From: Zingiber officinale
Lineage: Eukaryota > Streptophyta > Magnoliopsida > Zingiberales > Zingiberaceae
Direction of reading: 5' to 3'
NCBI RefSeq assembly: GCF_018446385.1
Contig: NC_055991.1
Span: 120,199,794-120,263,793, forward strand
DNA: 64,000 nucleotides
The notes beneath the pieces are model-generated. The model was not told where the DNA came from. It was given only the letters and a program-made list of their open reading frames with translations, and ran no database searches. This document shows, piece after piece, positions 21,958-34,193 of the stretch (positions within the stretch are counted from its first letter, which is position 1; the number at the start of each line of letters is the position of its first letter). The position numbers and the translations under genes are program-made.

Positions 21958-24900
21958 ATGGGGGATTTAGCTGACCTTTGTGGATCTTCCATCTTGGAGC
22001 CAAAAACGTCAGTATACCGAGATAATGGGAGTGAGAATTTGATTGAATGCCCAATCTCAGCTGATAAAAGCTGTTATAGAGCTGAAGAAAGATTAGTTGC
22101 TTCTGACCTTTCTGCCAAGGATAGACTTGACAATAGTCTTATGATGTATGGGTATGTTCTTTTTCTCCAAATGACTTTTGTCTTTTGGAAATGTTTAAGT
22201 TTCAACAATTTCATAGGTGTTTAAATATTACTGATCACTTATGTATTCTTGTACCTTTTGAATCATTTGCAGATGCCCACATTATCGACGAAGATGTCGT
22301 ATTCGCGCACCATGTTGTAATAAGATTTTTGATTGCCGACATTGCCACAATGAGGCAATGGTCAGTGTTCTCATTTACCTTCAATTTTGAGCATCTTTTT
22401 ATCTGGCCTGATATGTTTCTAACTAAATAAATCTCCTTTTAAAACTCTCTTTCATTTGCTTTCTAACAATTTAACTTCATAGAAATGGCATATTTTCCTT
22501 GTTATCACTTGTATGATCACTTTTGAGTTTAATATTGTTCCTATCTGAACTGATGACTTTCATACTAGATGCAAACTCTTACTCTTGTTTTTCTTTTAAC
22601 TTTTTAACAGTTTGATTTGCTAGGTAAGAAATGACATTTTGTAGCTTTTCCCCTTCTAATTATGTTTATTTATTTACATCTTATTTAAATAAAGTTCTTC
22701 CATATGCAATATAAGCTGAAACTATACTGATTTTCTGATTTGAGTTTGCAGAATTCAATAGATGTTGAAAGAAGATTTAGACACGACCTTCCACGTCAAG
22801 AAGTTAAAGAAGTAATTGTTTTTTTTTTTGGTTAAAATGAAAAACTCATCTCTTATAAATGATGAGCTTTCTCACTTGGCTTATGTTTTCATTTCAGGTT
22901 ATATGTTCACTGTGTGGCACTGAACAAGAGGCAAGTATTTATTTCTAGCTCATTATTTTCAAAGTGATAGAGTAACACATATAGTTGTTCAATTAATAAA
23001 TGGTTGTTTATATGCTCAGCAATGATCATCAACTACTGCACATTGCCTAAAGATCTTTAACACCTATCTTGAATCTCTTCTTCCTTTGACAATCACTAAG
23101 CGCTCTGCATATTTTAGTCACTTCGATGAGTATTTGCTTTAAATATTCTGAGAACACACTGGCTATCCAATTTTACTATTGTGAAGTTGCATGCCCTAGT
23201 CTTTTTGCAATTTTGTGATTAAACATGACTTCACTGATTATTACACTTTTCTCATTTTACTTATTACAGGTTCAACAAGTTTGCATTAGTTGTGGCGTTT
23301 GTATGGGTAAATACTTCTGTGGAATTTGCAAGCTGTTCGATGATGATGTAAGTGAACCAATTATTTGGGAAATCGTGTTATGTTCTAGTCTAACAAGGAA
23401 AGGTTATTTTAACACGTTCATTTTTTATGTTTCTTCAGATCTCAAAGCAACAATACCACTGTGGTGGTTGTGGAATTTGCAGGTTTTTGTTAAAAAACCT
23501 TATTGATGTCCTTTAGATTCAAGAACACTTATCTTGCTTTGACTAACCTATCCCTTGGCATGTCAGGATTGGTGGACGGGAGAATTTTTTCCATTGTTAT
23601 AAATGTGGTAAGTTACCATCTTCACTATATCGCTTTGGTGTTTATCTGTTGTCTGTCTCTGTTAATCTGTCAAAATATTCCAGTGTGGGTCTAAATTAAT
23701 GGTGTTGCTCATACCTTAAGGATTGGCTAATGGATTGAGTGAACTTGATGGAAATTGAAAGTTTTTGTATGTCAGCTGTAATAGGAGATACATGCTGTGT
23801 TTATGTGTGCATTTGAATGTCTGTCAGCTGAGTGGGTTTCCTGATTACATTTAGATTCTTCTGTCAATGCTCATAATTCATAGTCAGTAGGCTGATTGAG
23901 TAAATTCTTTTGTTGTTACTCATCTATTTTTTCCTTTTCCCTTCATTGTTTTGGCTTTACTATCACTTTTGCCTTGTTCTAGTTGTTATTCTTGCTACTG
24001 GCAGGTCTCAAACTCTCTTTTGCTTCAATTCAATATTTTTGTTATCTTGATCTTTCTAAATAGTTTCTAGATAATTCTAACTTGCTTCGTGTTATGGCTT
24101 CTGGCTTCTTGTTTTTACCTACTTAGTTCAGCATGTTGTCAGAAACTTTAATACTTGCTTGTCAGTATATTGCTTTAAGTTGACAGCGGTTATGCGAATC
24201 AGTGTAGTCTAATTGGAGATTCATAATTAAATAGCTGTTATGATGCCATTGTTTTCTTCAACTTGCTTTGGTATTTTTTTCTTTTCACTCATCATTACAC
24301 CCGTCTTGATGCAGTGTTTTTTTTTCTCGACTAGGTTGCTGCTACTCAATTGTGTTAAAGAATAGTCATCCATGTGTGGAAGGAGCAATGCATCATGATT
24401 GCCCTGTATGTTTTGAGGTGAGATTGCTTGTCTTCTTATATCACTTTGTCAATTTTGAAGAGAAAAGCTTAAATTTTTACTGAAAATTTAAGTTTTTCAT
24501 CCTCAACTGGAATTACTTGCAGTATTTGTTCGAGTCTAGAAATGATGTGAGTGTTCTGATGTGTGGTCACACTATCCATGTACAATGTTTGAAGGAAATG
24601 CAGCAACATTTACAGTAAGTTCAGCTTGCTACGTTTTCTGCCATCTTTATTGTGACGATTCTTAAGTTACTCTGTTTGCCTGATTGAAATCTCCTCGTGA
24701 AGGTATGCATGTCCTCTCTGCTCCAAGTCTGTATGCGACATGTCAAAAGTGTGGGAAATTGTGGACAGGGAGATAGCAGCCACTCCGATGCCTGCAATCT
24801 ACCATGATAAGAAGGTTCGCTTTCCTTTATGTCTGTATTGTGCTTACTTGTGTCATGTATCCATGGGGTAACAGAAAGGTCTACATGTGGTTGTTAATTC

Positions 24901-25583
24901 GCTATAATCTTTGTGATCTGGTAATGTTATTACACTGCAGCAAGACTAAGTATGGGGCAGTGGCTGTGGACAAAGTCCAGTGAATTTTGCTACCCATACA
25001 CAAACCGGCTTCCTACATTAAAGCACATACCTAACTACTGTGTAATTCAAATCTATTTCATACTCGTTGAGTATATAACCATTCACCAGAACAATATGCT
25101 CCATTGCCACAGTAGATAATATTCAATTCAATTCAATTTCTAGAATTTGCTACACTAATTCCTTTTTTGGTTAAGTTTCATTCACCTCTATGAGCTCTTT
25201 CCTAATGCTGTTTACTTAGACCCAGGGGAGAAGCCAAAAAAAAAAGAATTGACTAATAATTCTTCTATGTTTACTTGGTGGAAAAGAGGGGCGAAGGAAC
25301 TCCAGCTAAAGATGCTTTATAAATGAAGAACATAGTAGCCCTGATTGAATTGTCTTTTTTCGGTTTAGTTTTCATGATTCTTCCAGAACATAGTAGCCCT
25401 TGATTGTTTTTCTTTTTTTAATGAAGATTTATTGTCTATTTGACAATAATAACTCGGTTCATTCAATTACAACTGCAGGTTCGCATCTTGTGCAATGACT
25501 GTGGAGCGGCCTCAGCGGTTCAGTATCATGTAGTAGGACAAAAATGCCTCAAGTGCAAATCTTACAACACTCGTCAAACTTAA
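21958..25583 (+). CDS. RCHY1-like: RING and CHY zinc-finger E3 ubiquitin ligase (RCHY1/ZFP34/MIEL1-like)
   Basis: Eleven coding exons: 21958-22151, 22273-22360, 22752-22811, 22898-22930, 23270-23347, 23439-23482, 23567-23607, 24335-24417, 24523-24614, 24703-24814, 25479-25583. They total 930 bp (309 residues) with all phases consistent. The first exon starts at an acceptor at 21926, and the first ATG in frame is [11 protein letters not shown]. Domain order: a variable N-terminus (1-64); a CHY zinc finger from [16 protein letters not shown] (about 65-135); a CTCHY zinc finger (about 135-200, [21 protein letters not shown]); a RING-H2 finger (about 202-252, [23 protein letters not shown]); and a C-terminal zinc ribbon ([25 protein letters not shown]). 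Family members transfer ubiquitin to targets in nucleus and cytoplasm; plant ones act in ABA, drought and MYB turnover. One intron (22931) has a GC donor. The gene looks intact. Confidence 0.95.
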
Positions 25584-26296
25584 AAAATTGATCTAAGAAA
25601 ACATCTGTGCTGCCTTTATCTCAAGCGCAAAATCCTCAAGTCTTTGGTGATCTTCTTAATAGCTTCGTCGTTGTTCGTTTCAACTTTGTTTCATGCTCAT
25701 TGATGTCCTAGTTCGATTGTATTAGCAGTTCATTTCTTGCAAGCTTCGCTTCGTTATCTCAGCTAAAGCTTCTTTGTTGAATTTATGGAGAATTGTTCTG
25801 GGACTGCAGCTTGCTTTACTATCGTACCTACATAATCTGGAACGGGAGAGCTATTCACTCAAATTGACAACCTGAAACAAGTATTTTATTTGAAGTAGTG
25901 TTAGCTTGAGAATTTTAGGTACGACGTTGACGATTTTTCAGTCTTGCAAGAGCCCAGCATCCTGACTACAGTTATGTGTTCCTCAAAATGATAATTTATG
26001 TAGCTCAACTTCTCCTAAGGCCAAATGTCCAAATGCTGAGCTCAATCTCTTTCCTTATGGGCCCGACCCAACCGAGTCACTCATGGAATCGTACATTATT
26101 ACGGAGGATCACCATATTTTCCATATCTTTGGAGCAGTTAAGGTTCCGGTCCTCCTAACAATTCTCCCAGAAGGGTCTTGTTTATCAGACTTGAGAGCGA
26201 GTTGGATGTGGGGCAAAAACTGATAATGAGAGACCTCAAGTTCTTCCTGCCCTCGGCCTACTTGAGGTGCCCGATACCTGGTTTGTAACAACATCC
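25584..26296 (+). other. 3' UTR of the RING/CHY gene and following intergenic DNA
   Basis: The likely 3' UTR runs from the stop codon for about 250-350 bp. Beyond 25.9 kb no gene is seen; a 61-codon minus frame at 26109-26294 is not recognised. The segment just before the poly-A at 26297 may belong to a retroposed element. Confidence 0.4.
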
Positions 26297-26319
26297 AAAA
26301 AAAAAAAAAAAAAAAAAAA
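26297..26319 (+). repeat. Poly-A tract (23 A), possible retroposon tail
   Basis: An uninterrupted A run follows GTAACAACATCC. It could mark the 3' end of a SINE or a retroposed transcript on +. I find no clear A and B boxes and no obvious target duplication, so the identity stays open. Confidence 0.35.
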
Positions 26320-27219
26320 GAAAGATAAATTCAATTAGTCACATTGAGTAGTCCTATGATGATCAGTTTGGTCCTATGAAATTTTTTCATAAATCAGGAA
26401 GCGTTTGCGGTAGGCGACCAAGAAGCCTAGCATTCGTTCGTTGCGCGGCTCATTAGATCAAGGGCAGGGAGCCAAAGAAATCAAAATGATTCCTCTATCA
26501 TTTTTTTTCCTTTCAATGAATAAATCAAAATGATTCCTCTATCATTTTTTTTCCATTCAAACAAATTCATTGTTATGAATTTCATCTGGAAGCGATGAGA
26601 GATAGTTCTAAGCTAGTTTGGAGGTTGACTGAAAGAAGACTTCAAGCTGATAATGCCTGCAAGCATAAGTAGGAGGAGGAAAAAGATCGTTAATAAGCAG
26701 GTCAAGAGGTTTCTGATACGGCTACTCCAATGGTCAAGTCAATATCCTGGGTGGAAGAAGAATAATGGAATGGAAAGTGAGTTCCTGGACTAACATACAT
26801 GCACCAACGAAGAAGAACCTCCTTTTATAATGTCTTTTAATCCCCATGATAGTCAATGAGGCTAATTAGGTTTATCATTTTTTTTTTCTTAATCCCCATG
26901 TTCCTTGGTGGCAGGTGAGAAAATTTCATGGGGTCGGGCAGGTCATCCTAGGGCTAGCTAAGTTTATCAATTTTTTTCTTAATCCTCATGTTAATGAGAA
27001 ATCACGTTACTATAAGACATCACATCTGATCGCTATGCTTCTAGCAGTCCCATCGTAGGTTTGAGAGGAGTATCTCGTATTTACTCATAGATATGGTTTC
27101 CATGAATCTTTGACAAACTCATGTGAAGTATTAATGACTAAGTGAGTCCATGGGCTAGAAAGCCTGGTCGTTTGTCCAACTAGTAGCGAGCTGGGCCAAG
27201 TGTAAGGATCCCAGTTTCC
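26320..27219. other. Unassigned DNA before the LARD-like element
   Basis: No gene recognised. A 44-bp tandem pair sharing AAATCAAAATGATTCCTCTA starts at 26478 and 26522. The phrase AAGTTTATCAATTTTTTTCTTAATCC and its near copy occur near 26870 and 26960, so the stretch has undergone small duplications. Confidence 0.45.
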
Positions 27220-27555
27220 TATTAGGGGTGACTAAATCCGCAAGTAGTTGAGCGGAGAGTTGGATCCTAATGGCATCCGAGCGGGGAGTTGGGCTTTTGT
27301 GATGTCTGATCGGCATAAACCGATTAGAGGGTGATGGGGAGCAGAATCCTGTAAGTAGCTGAGTGGGGAGCTAAGCTCCAATGCCATCTGAGTAGGGAGT
27401 TAAGCCCTTGGGATGTTTGATCGACATTAGTCAATCGGGGTGTGGTGGGAAGCAGAGCCCTGTAAGTGGCTAAGTGGGGAGTTAGACCCCGATGACATCC
27501 GAGTGGTGAGTTGGACCCAACCCTCAGAATGTCCGATTGGCATAAGCCGCTCAGC
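27220..27555. repeat. Degenerate tandem array, about 110-bp unit, three copies
   Basis: Units start near 27228, 27337 and 27448. Each contains a CTGTAAGTAGCTGAGTGGGGA-type start, an ATGGCATCCGAG-type middle and a GATCGGCATAA-type end. The same AGCGGGGAGTT vocabulary marks the LTR of the LARD-like element. Confidence 0.65.
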
Positions 27556-28240
27556 ATAAGAAGAGTTCACCAGTTAGATTACTCAGGTTGACCTATCTTA
27601 GACTTTGACGACACCTATCCTGGCATGTTGACGTTCAAACCCCACCTGGGGGCTTTTCACTATTCGTCATATCATAAGACTGTCATTAAGTCTAGTCGAA
27701 GGAGGTCTGAGACTAACTAATTAGACCTCCACAGGTTTTAATTTTTTGATTGGCTCACTTGCCTAGGCTGACGTCACTCTGTTAAGTTTACTGTTGGTAT
27801 TATCCACTTTGAAAAGAGATACATCAAGTGTTATAAATGTACAGTAATGTGCGGTGATACGCGTGATGATATATCATGATGATAATTTACTTGTTATATA
27901 CATCATAAATCCTCTCTTCTATTATGCCGCCTCGTGGTTCACCCATGCCCCTAATGATTTTTTCGAGGTGGCAGTTGATAGTCATGCTTTTGGTTGTTCG
28001 GCTTCCTGATCGGATGACTATGGTAATTAGCTTATCTTTTGTCCTTGAGATCGAACGGATGTATTTCAAAGTCCTTAAGGTTTATAAGCACCGCTAGTCC
28101 AAGTGAATTGCTCATGCATTCTTCTTCTTCTCCAATGCTCATCGTTCACTGTTTTCAATGATTTATTCTTAACTTTCCTTTGACTTTTCTCCAATAAGTT
28201 TTTCCACCACACTATGTAACTTTCCCTTCTCATTCAAACC

Positions 28241-29785
28241 ATGGTCCTTGAGATCCTTATGCATGTCCCCACCCTGTGGTATACCTTCATGCTCTCCGAC
28301 CTTAATGGTGGAGATGTGAATCAGATTAAGCTCACGTTCAAGAACTCGGAGGGCCGTCACATAATCATCCCCAATACCCTTGATCGACCCCATCTTCCTT
28401 CTTCTAGTTACATTACTTTTTTTAGAGATCAGTTTCTGGGGGTCTGCGATTCCCCATCCCTAGTTTCTTCGATGAGATATCTCAATACTTCCACCTCCCT
28501 CTCCAACAAATAGCCCCAAATTCTATCTGATTGCTATATGGGGTAGTCATCCTTTTCCTCTCGTACCGCATCCCCCTGACCCCTGTATTTTTCATTCTTT
28601 TTATTATCCTAAAAAATCAGAGGTTGTGGTTTTTATTTTTCAAGCTCGATCAAAGGCTGTTTTTTCGACAAAATGACTCCTTCCAACAAGGGATGGAAAT
28701 CTCATTATTTTTTCATCCAACTAGACTTGCAAGTATCTTGGCTGACCAGTTGGCAAATGGATCTGCCATCTATCCATGAGTTGGGCGATTAACATTGGGA
28801 GTTCACTTTTGTTTCAGCGACAGAGACCTTAGTTGGCTTGAAGTTCAACATACACAAGTTGTTCCAAGAGGGTCTCTTGTACATTTTTTGCCGAGTCCGA
28901 TCGAAGCTGGGTTGCCCTTCACTTTTGGTAATGATGTAGCTTTACTCTTATATTATAACTAACTATGGTTGTCTCTTTCTTTTGTAGCTAGGACAATATG
29001 AAAGGCCTCAGTGGATGAATCCTTGAGGCTCAAGGAAGATGAGCTAAATAGGCATGGAGAGGTCGTGCTAAGTGAACATGAGAATCAACCAAACGACTCT
29101 ACCAATGAAGCAGCTACCAGTAGAGCGGTGGGTAGCGATGCCATGATCAATAAAGGGCAAATGTTGCCACCCCAACCTTCTATGGTGCTCGTGCAAGTGT
29201 TTTCAACATATGTAAAGTCTGAAGAGCCGCTAAGGATCCTTCGCAGGAGATGCCGACCGACAACTCCCTCCACTCGGGCTCCCTTGAATATTCCCTTGAT
29301 GCGCCCTCCATCCCTTCTTGGAGAAGCTTCAACATCGGCCCTGGAGGAGTAGCCAACTTCCGATCGAACCATCTTTGCCCTCATAGCCGACTTGTCCCAT
29401 TTTTGGCCAACCACTTTCCACATTTCCACCTCTCTCAACCGACCCCATTCTGAGAGCTTCTATATCCAGATCCAATTCATCTCATGGGATGGACACCTCA
29501 ACTAAAATAAGTGTGACGTTTGGAGTACCATCCCAAAAGAGGTCGATTATGTCCCATTCAAATCCGTTGATGCTCCAACACATTATAACGCTGAGAGGCA
29601 AACTTGCCAAGGCCTAGGAGGACGGCATGGGGCAACACAACAACCAGTCGCCGAGCAGTTTGGCAGGATTATGGGTACCAGGATCTAAAGAAACTAGTAG
29701 AGGAGCTAGAATCCACTCAAGCTCCTCCTAATCAAGCCCTGAATGAAACTCATGTGGAGGTGGTTAATTTACGGGTGGAAGTTGT
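28241..29785 (+). pseudogene. Degenerate ORF region of the LARD-like element
   Basis: Open stretches at 28241-28513, 29011-29352 and 29604-29785 give peptides without a catalytic motif. The last is Glu/Leu-rich and likely coiled coil (DLKKLVEELESTQAP), as in the putative gypsy-type transposon proteins found in large non-autonomous plant elements. It is broken in several places. A TRIM interrupts it at 29786. Confidence 0.35.
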
Positions 29786-30383
29786 TGTAGGATCGAAAAG
29801 AATTTAAATATCTCCACAATGGTATGATATTATCCACTTTGGGCCTAAGCCCTCATGGTTTTGCTCTTAGGCTCTATCCAAAAGGCCTCATACCAATAGA
29901 GATATTTTTTCTTATAAATTCATGATATTTCTCATGTATTTTCAATGTGAGACTATGTTTATAATTTTGCAACCCCAACAATCCCCCCTCAAACAAAAGA
30001 CCACAGGATCCCTCTCAAACATCGGATCATTCTTGACCTACTCAGGGTCTCCCCTCAAGTATCGGGTCACTCTTGACCTGCTCAATGCCTCCCCTACTTC
30101 GTTCAAGATTTCACCCATATGGTTTGATCTTGGATCATGACTCTGGCTTGTGCTTCTTCCGATGGTTAGTCTGATGAATAACAATCTCGCTCTGATACCA
30201 ATTGTAGGATGTAAAAGAATTTAGATATCTTCATAATAGTATGATATTATCCACTTTGGGTCTAAGCCCTCATGGTTTTACTCTTAGGCTCTACCCAAAA
30301 GGCCTTATACCAATGGAGATATTTTTTTCTTATAAACTTGTGATCTTTCCCATGTGTTTTTAATGTAGGACTATGTTTGTAAC

Positions 30384-31256
30384 TGTTAGGACCCTCAGAG
30401 GCCAGCTAGAGGGGGTGAATAGCCCCTGCGCAAATCAAGCAAAACAAACCTTCCTCGGACTTATAACTTAATTAACTAAACACTTGCATAAACAAAATAC
30501 GAGATAAACTAAAAAGACGAGACTCACAAATTTGCTTGGTTACAATCGGGGAGGTTGTTAATCTAAGTTAAAGCGTACTAAAATTCTCCTTCAGGCGGAG
30601 AAACCTCTTTATAGCAATGGAAGCGCAGAAATAGAAAGCTAAAATAGAACAGTGGATGTGTACAAGTGTTGTTTTACAATTTCTTGTTGTTCTTTAGCTT
30701 TGGGAACATGGTTGCTTATATAACCTTGTTCGGGCGCCTGGAAGGGTTCCAGGCGCCTACAGGGGGATAAAACTTTATCCCCTTCACAACTGATCGCGGT
30801 CAAACGTGATCCGGATAAAATCCTCTTCCGGGTGCCCGGACCAAGAAAGTCAACCAAGTTGACTTTTTCCAGTGCGACCCTTCCTCTTCGGTTTCACTCA
30901 CCTCGGTCTAGGTCTTCTGCTCTGGTTCCTCTTGCTTGGGTGATCTCGGCCATCCGGAATAGGGCTCACCCAAACCCAACTTTCGATTTTCTCGAGCAAG
31001 CTTCCGCTCCTGGCTTCTCATGTCTCGGAAATGTCGCGCGCCTCCTTCTCGTCCGCCCGCATACTCTTCCACAGCACCTCGTCCCTCAGACTCACCGAGC
31101 CCATCGGCTCTCTCCCATGCGATCCTTCTCGCTAGCTGTGTCTTTTGCTCGACATCCTTTGCTCGTAAGTTCCTACACACTTAGACACAGGATTAAACAC
31201 AACAGAACCTAACCTAACTTGTTTGATCACATCAAAACAACCTTAGGGTACTAACA
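30384..31256 (-). repeat. 3' LTR of the gag-only element at 30.4 kb
   Basis: Matches 33291-34168 along its whole length. A TATA-like ATATAA motif lies near 30715-30725 for minus-strand transcription. CAGGCGCC-type inverted motifs occur at 30732-30765. Confidence 0.85.
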
Positions 31257-32159
31257 ATCTCCCCCTTTTTGATATGAGCAACCCAAGCTAAGTTAGGCTA
31301 AACTAACATAAAGTAAAAAAAATAAATTTGTAATTTAAAGTGCAAAAATTTAAACATTTTAAACTACCTCCCCTTAGATTTAATCTTACATTCTCCCCCT
31401 TTAATCACATAAGAAATGGGATACCAAAAGAAATCTAAGGGTAATTTTTTTTTAAACTATGATTTTCTAACAATTTTTTAAAAAAACTTATCAAGTTTTT
31501 TGAAAACTTTGAAAATAATTTGATAGCACTTAAGAAAAATTGCAATAATTTTAAAAAATTTTAATTTTTGCAAAAAAAATTCAAAGTAAAAAAAATATTT
31601 GAGTAACTATTTTAAAGCATTAATTATAATTAAATGCTTTGTCAGTTAGTCAAATAAACATTTTATTTCATTAATTGGCTTTCAGGTTGTGGTGAGATAT
31701 TAGGCCTTCTTGGTTATTGAAGTAACAACCACTTTCTAAACAAAACCTCTTAAGGAAATCAAATATTTAATCTACTCTCTGAAAGCCCTAAGTCCAATTA
31801 AACTTTTAATTTATATAAGTTTTTGGAACCCAATATAAGTTTCTTTCTACAATATTAATTAGAAATTTTGGGGGTACATAACTTTTGGAAAATTTTCTAA
31901 TTTGACCCCTATGAAATCTAAGATACCAACTTAGTCTTTTAAAATTTTGAGTTTGAACAGTTAAACATGTATGATTTTTTAAGTTTTCTACTTGTGTCTT
32001 CAATTTATCATTTTCTAATTTTAATTTTTTAAAATCTTCTAATAAACAAGATTTGGCTAGAATTAATTTTAATTCTTTATTTTCTTTTTCTAGTTTACAA
32101 CCGTCTTTAGATAATAACTTAATAAATTTAGATAACTTATCGGGAGGAAGAGATCATAC

Positions 32160-33232
32160 CTAACTTACCTTGTCGATCTCGTTATCCGTAGCTCCCTCTG
32201 AATTGTTGTTTTCTTCTGATGTCGCTCCCCCTTTATCGATGCTCATTTCGAACGAACTTACTTCATTTTTGTCGTCTTGATGACTTGACATTAATGCAAA
32301 CCCGGAGAAAGCCTTAATCTCTGATTCAGACGATGTTTCATCCCACATCACCTTTAGGTTTTTATGCTTGTTCGTTTGGACGGGCTTCTTGTTCTTACCC
32401 TTGTCCTTGTTCTTCAATTTAAGGCAGTTGTCTTTAACGTGCCCTCCTTCATTGCAGTGGTAGCATCTGATTGTTCTTTTCTTTGTACCCTACAGATGGT
32501 TAGTTTTTCTATATTTAAATTATTTTTAAAATTGTCTAACCATCATTATCATTTTGTTGTCATCGAGAGAAGATTCTGAATCTTGTTCATTCATCTTTGC
32601 CTTAAGGGCAATGTTATGCTTCAGCTCCTTCGTATCTGCATATCTCGTTTCATTGACTTCAAATACTGAAAATATTTCTTCTAAGGTAACAGATTCTAAA
32701 TATTTAGATATATAGTAAGCATCTACTAATGATGCCCACTCGGTAGTTCTAGAAAATGCATTAAGTGCGTACCTTAGGGAATCCCGGTTGCTTACCTTTT
32801 CTCCGAGATTCGTGAGTTCGGTGATTAGTTTCTTCATTCTCGAATGAAGATGTGCAACGGTTTCTTCTGCTTCCAGTTTTATGTTGCTTAACTGATTCCT
32901 TAGCAGATTCCGTCTCGCGAGCTTGGCTTCTGACGTCCCTTCATGTAGCCCAAGAAACTTCTCCCAAAGCTCCTTTGCTGAGTCGTAGACGCCGATCCGA
33001 TTGACTTCTTGTGGCGGTAGGACGCTCAGCAGATGGAATTTTACTTTGTCGTTTGCCACGAAGTCGGCCTACACCTTCGTCCACTGGTATTCTTCCTTAC
33101 CTTCGGATGCTACAAAACTGAATTTCATTATTAAAAGAAATTCAAAATCAGTTTTAAAGATTATCTCCATTTTCTTTTTCCAGCTCGCGAGTTCCCCCTC
33201 TAATTTCGGTGGATAGATGCTTGGTCCGACCA
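32160..33232 (-). pseudogene. Gag of the 30.4-kb element, fossil
   Basis: The head (near 33232) has the PPKLEGELASWKKKM pattern, followed by the UBN2 domain with KELWEKFLGLHEGTSEAKLA, LHSRMKKLITELTNLGEKV and RYALNAF. An acidic Ser-rich tail lies at 32160-32417. A CCHC-type remnant is suggested near 32440-32490. The product would coat RNA in virus-like particles. It is broken in a few places. Confidence 0.7.
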
Positions 33233-33290
33233 TCTCATGTGCTTCGTTCGATGATTAATCCTCCTGAAGTGTCCATGCTCTGATATCACT

Positions 33291-34168
33291 TGTTAGGGCC
33301 CTCGGAGGCCGACTAGAGGGATGAATAGCCCCTGCACAAATCAAGCAAAACAAACCTTCCTCAGACTTATAACTTAATTAAACTAAACACTTGCATAAAC
33401 AAAATAAGAGATAAACTAAAAAGACGAGGCTCGCAGATTTACTTGGTTACAACTGGGGAGATTGTTAATCCAAGGAAGTTAAAGTGCAATAAAATTTTCT
33501 TTCAGATGGAGAAGACTCTTTACAACAATGGAAGCGTAGAAATAGAAAACTAAAATAGAACAATAGATGTGTACAAGTGTTGTTTCACAATTTCTTGTTG
33601 TTCTTTAGCTTTGGGAGTAGAGCCGCTTATATAGCCCTGCTCGGGGCACCTGGAAGGATTCTAGACATCTGGAGGGGGATAAAACTTTATCCCCTTCGTA
33701 ACGGATCATGGTCAAATGCGATCCAGATAAAATCCTATTCCAGGAGCCCAGACCAAGAAACTCAACCAAGTTGACCTTTTCCAGTCCGGGCCTTTCGCTC
33801 CAGTTTTGCTCACCTCGGTCCGGATCTTCCACTCCGGTTCCTCTTGTTTGGGTGATCTCGGCCATCCGGAATAGAGCTCACCCGAATCCAACTTCCGGCT
33901 TTCTCGAGCAAACTTCCACTCTTGGCTTCTTGTCCCTCAGAAATGTTGCACGCCTCCTTCTTGTCCGCCCGCGTACTATTCCGTAGCACCTCGTCCCTCA
34001 GACGCACCGATCCCGTCGGCTCTCTCCTGTGCGGTACTTCTCGCTAGCTGCGTCTTTTACTCAACATCCTGTGCTCCTAAGTTCCTACACACTTAGACAC
34101 AAGATTAAACACAACAGAACCTAACCTAACTTGTTTGATCACATCAAAATAATCTTGGAGTACCAATA
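33291..34168 (-). repeat. 5' LTR of the gag-only element at 30.4 kb
   Basis: Partner of 30384-31256. Its inner edge is followed on the minus strand by the primer-binding site, which sets orientation. Confidence 0.85.
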
Positions 34169-34193
34169 GTAACCTTACAACCCCAACAATTGT

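Larger units (their letters stand above)
30384..34168 (-). mobile_element. Gag-only Copia-type (Sirevirus-like) LTR element, TR-GAG style
   Basis: LTRs are 30384-31256 (873 bp) and 33291-34168 (878 bp), both TGTTAGG at the left end. Exact GTAAC duplications (30379-30383 and 34169-34173) flank it. On the minus strand a primer-binding site (33288-33277) follows the right LTR and a polypurine tract AAAAAGGGGGAGA precedes the left one. The 2-kb interior holds gag and AT-rich spacer; no protease, integrase or reverse transcriptase is seen. The LTRs differ by very roughly 10 percent by eye, suggesting several million years. Gag is broken in a few places. Confidence 0.88.
29786..34188 (-). mobile_element. 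TRIM (small non-coding LTR element) carrying a nested insertion
   Basis: The left LTR is 29786-29980 (195 bp, TGTAGGAT...CCCCAACA). The inner part 29981-30202 is only 222 bp. The right LTR starts at 30203 and is split by the gag-only element at 30384, resuming at 34174-34188. The minus strand has a primer-binding site (30200-30189, exact TGGTATCAGAGC) and a polypurine tract beside the left LTR (TTTGAGGGGGGAT). Flanks are GTTGT (29781-29785) and ATTGT (34189-34193), a target duplication with one mismatch. Without the insertion the element is about 620 bp, with no coding capacity, as in TRIMs. LTRs differ at about one base in ten, so it is fairly old. Confidence 0.85.
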
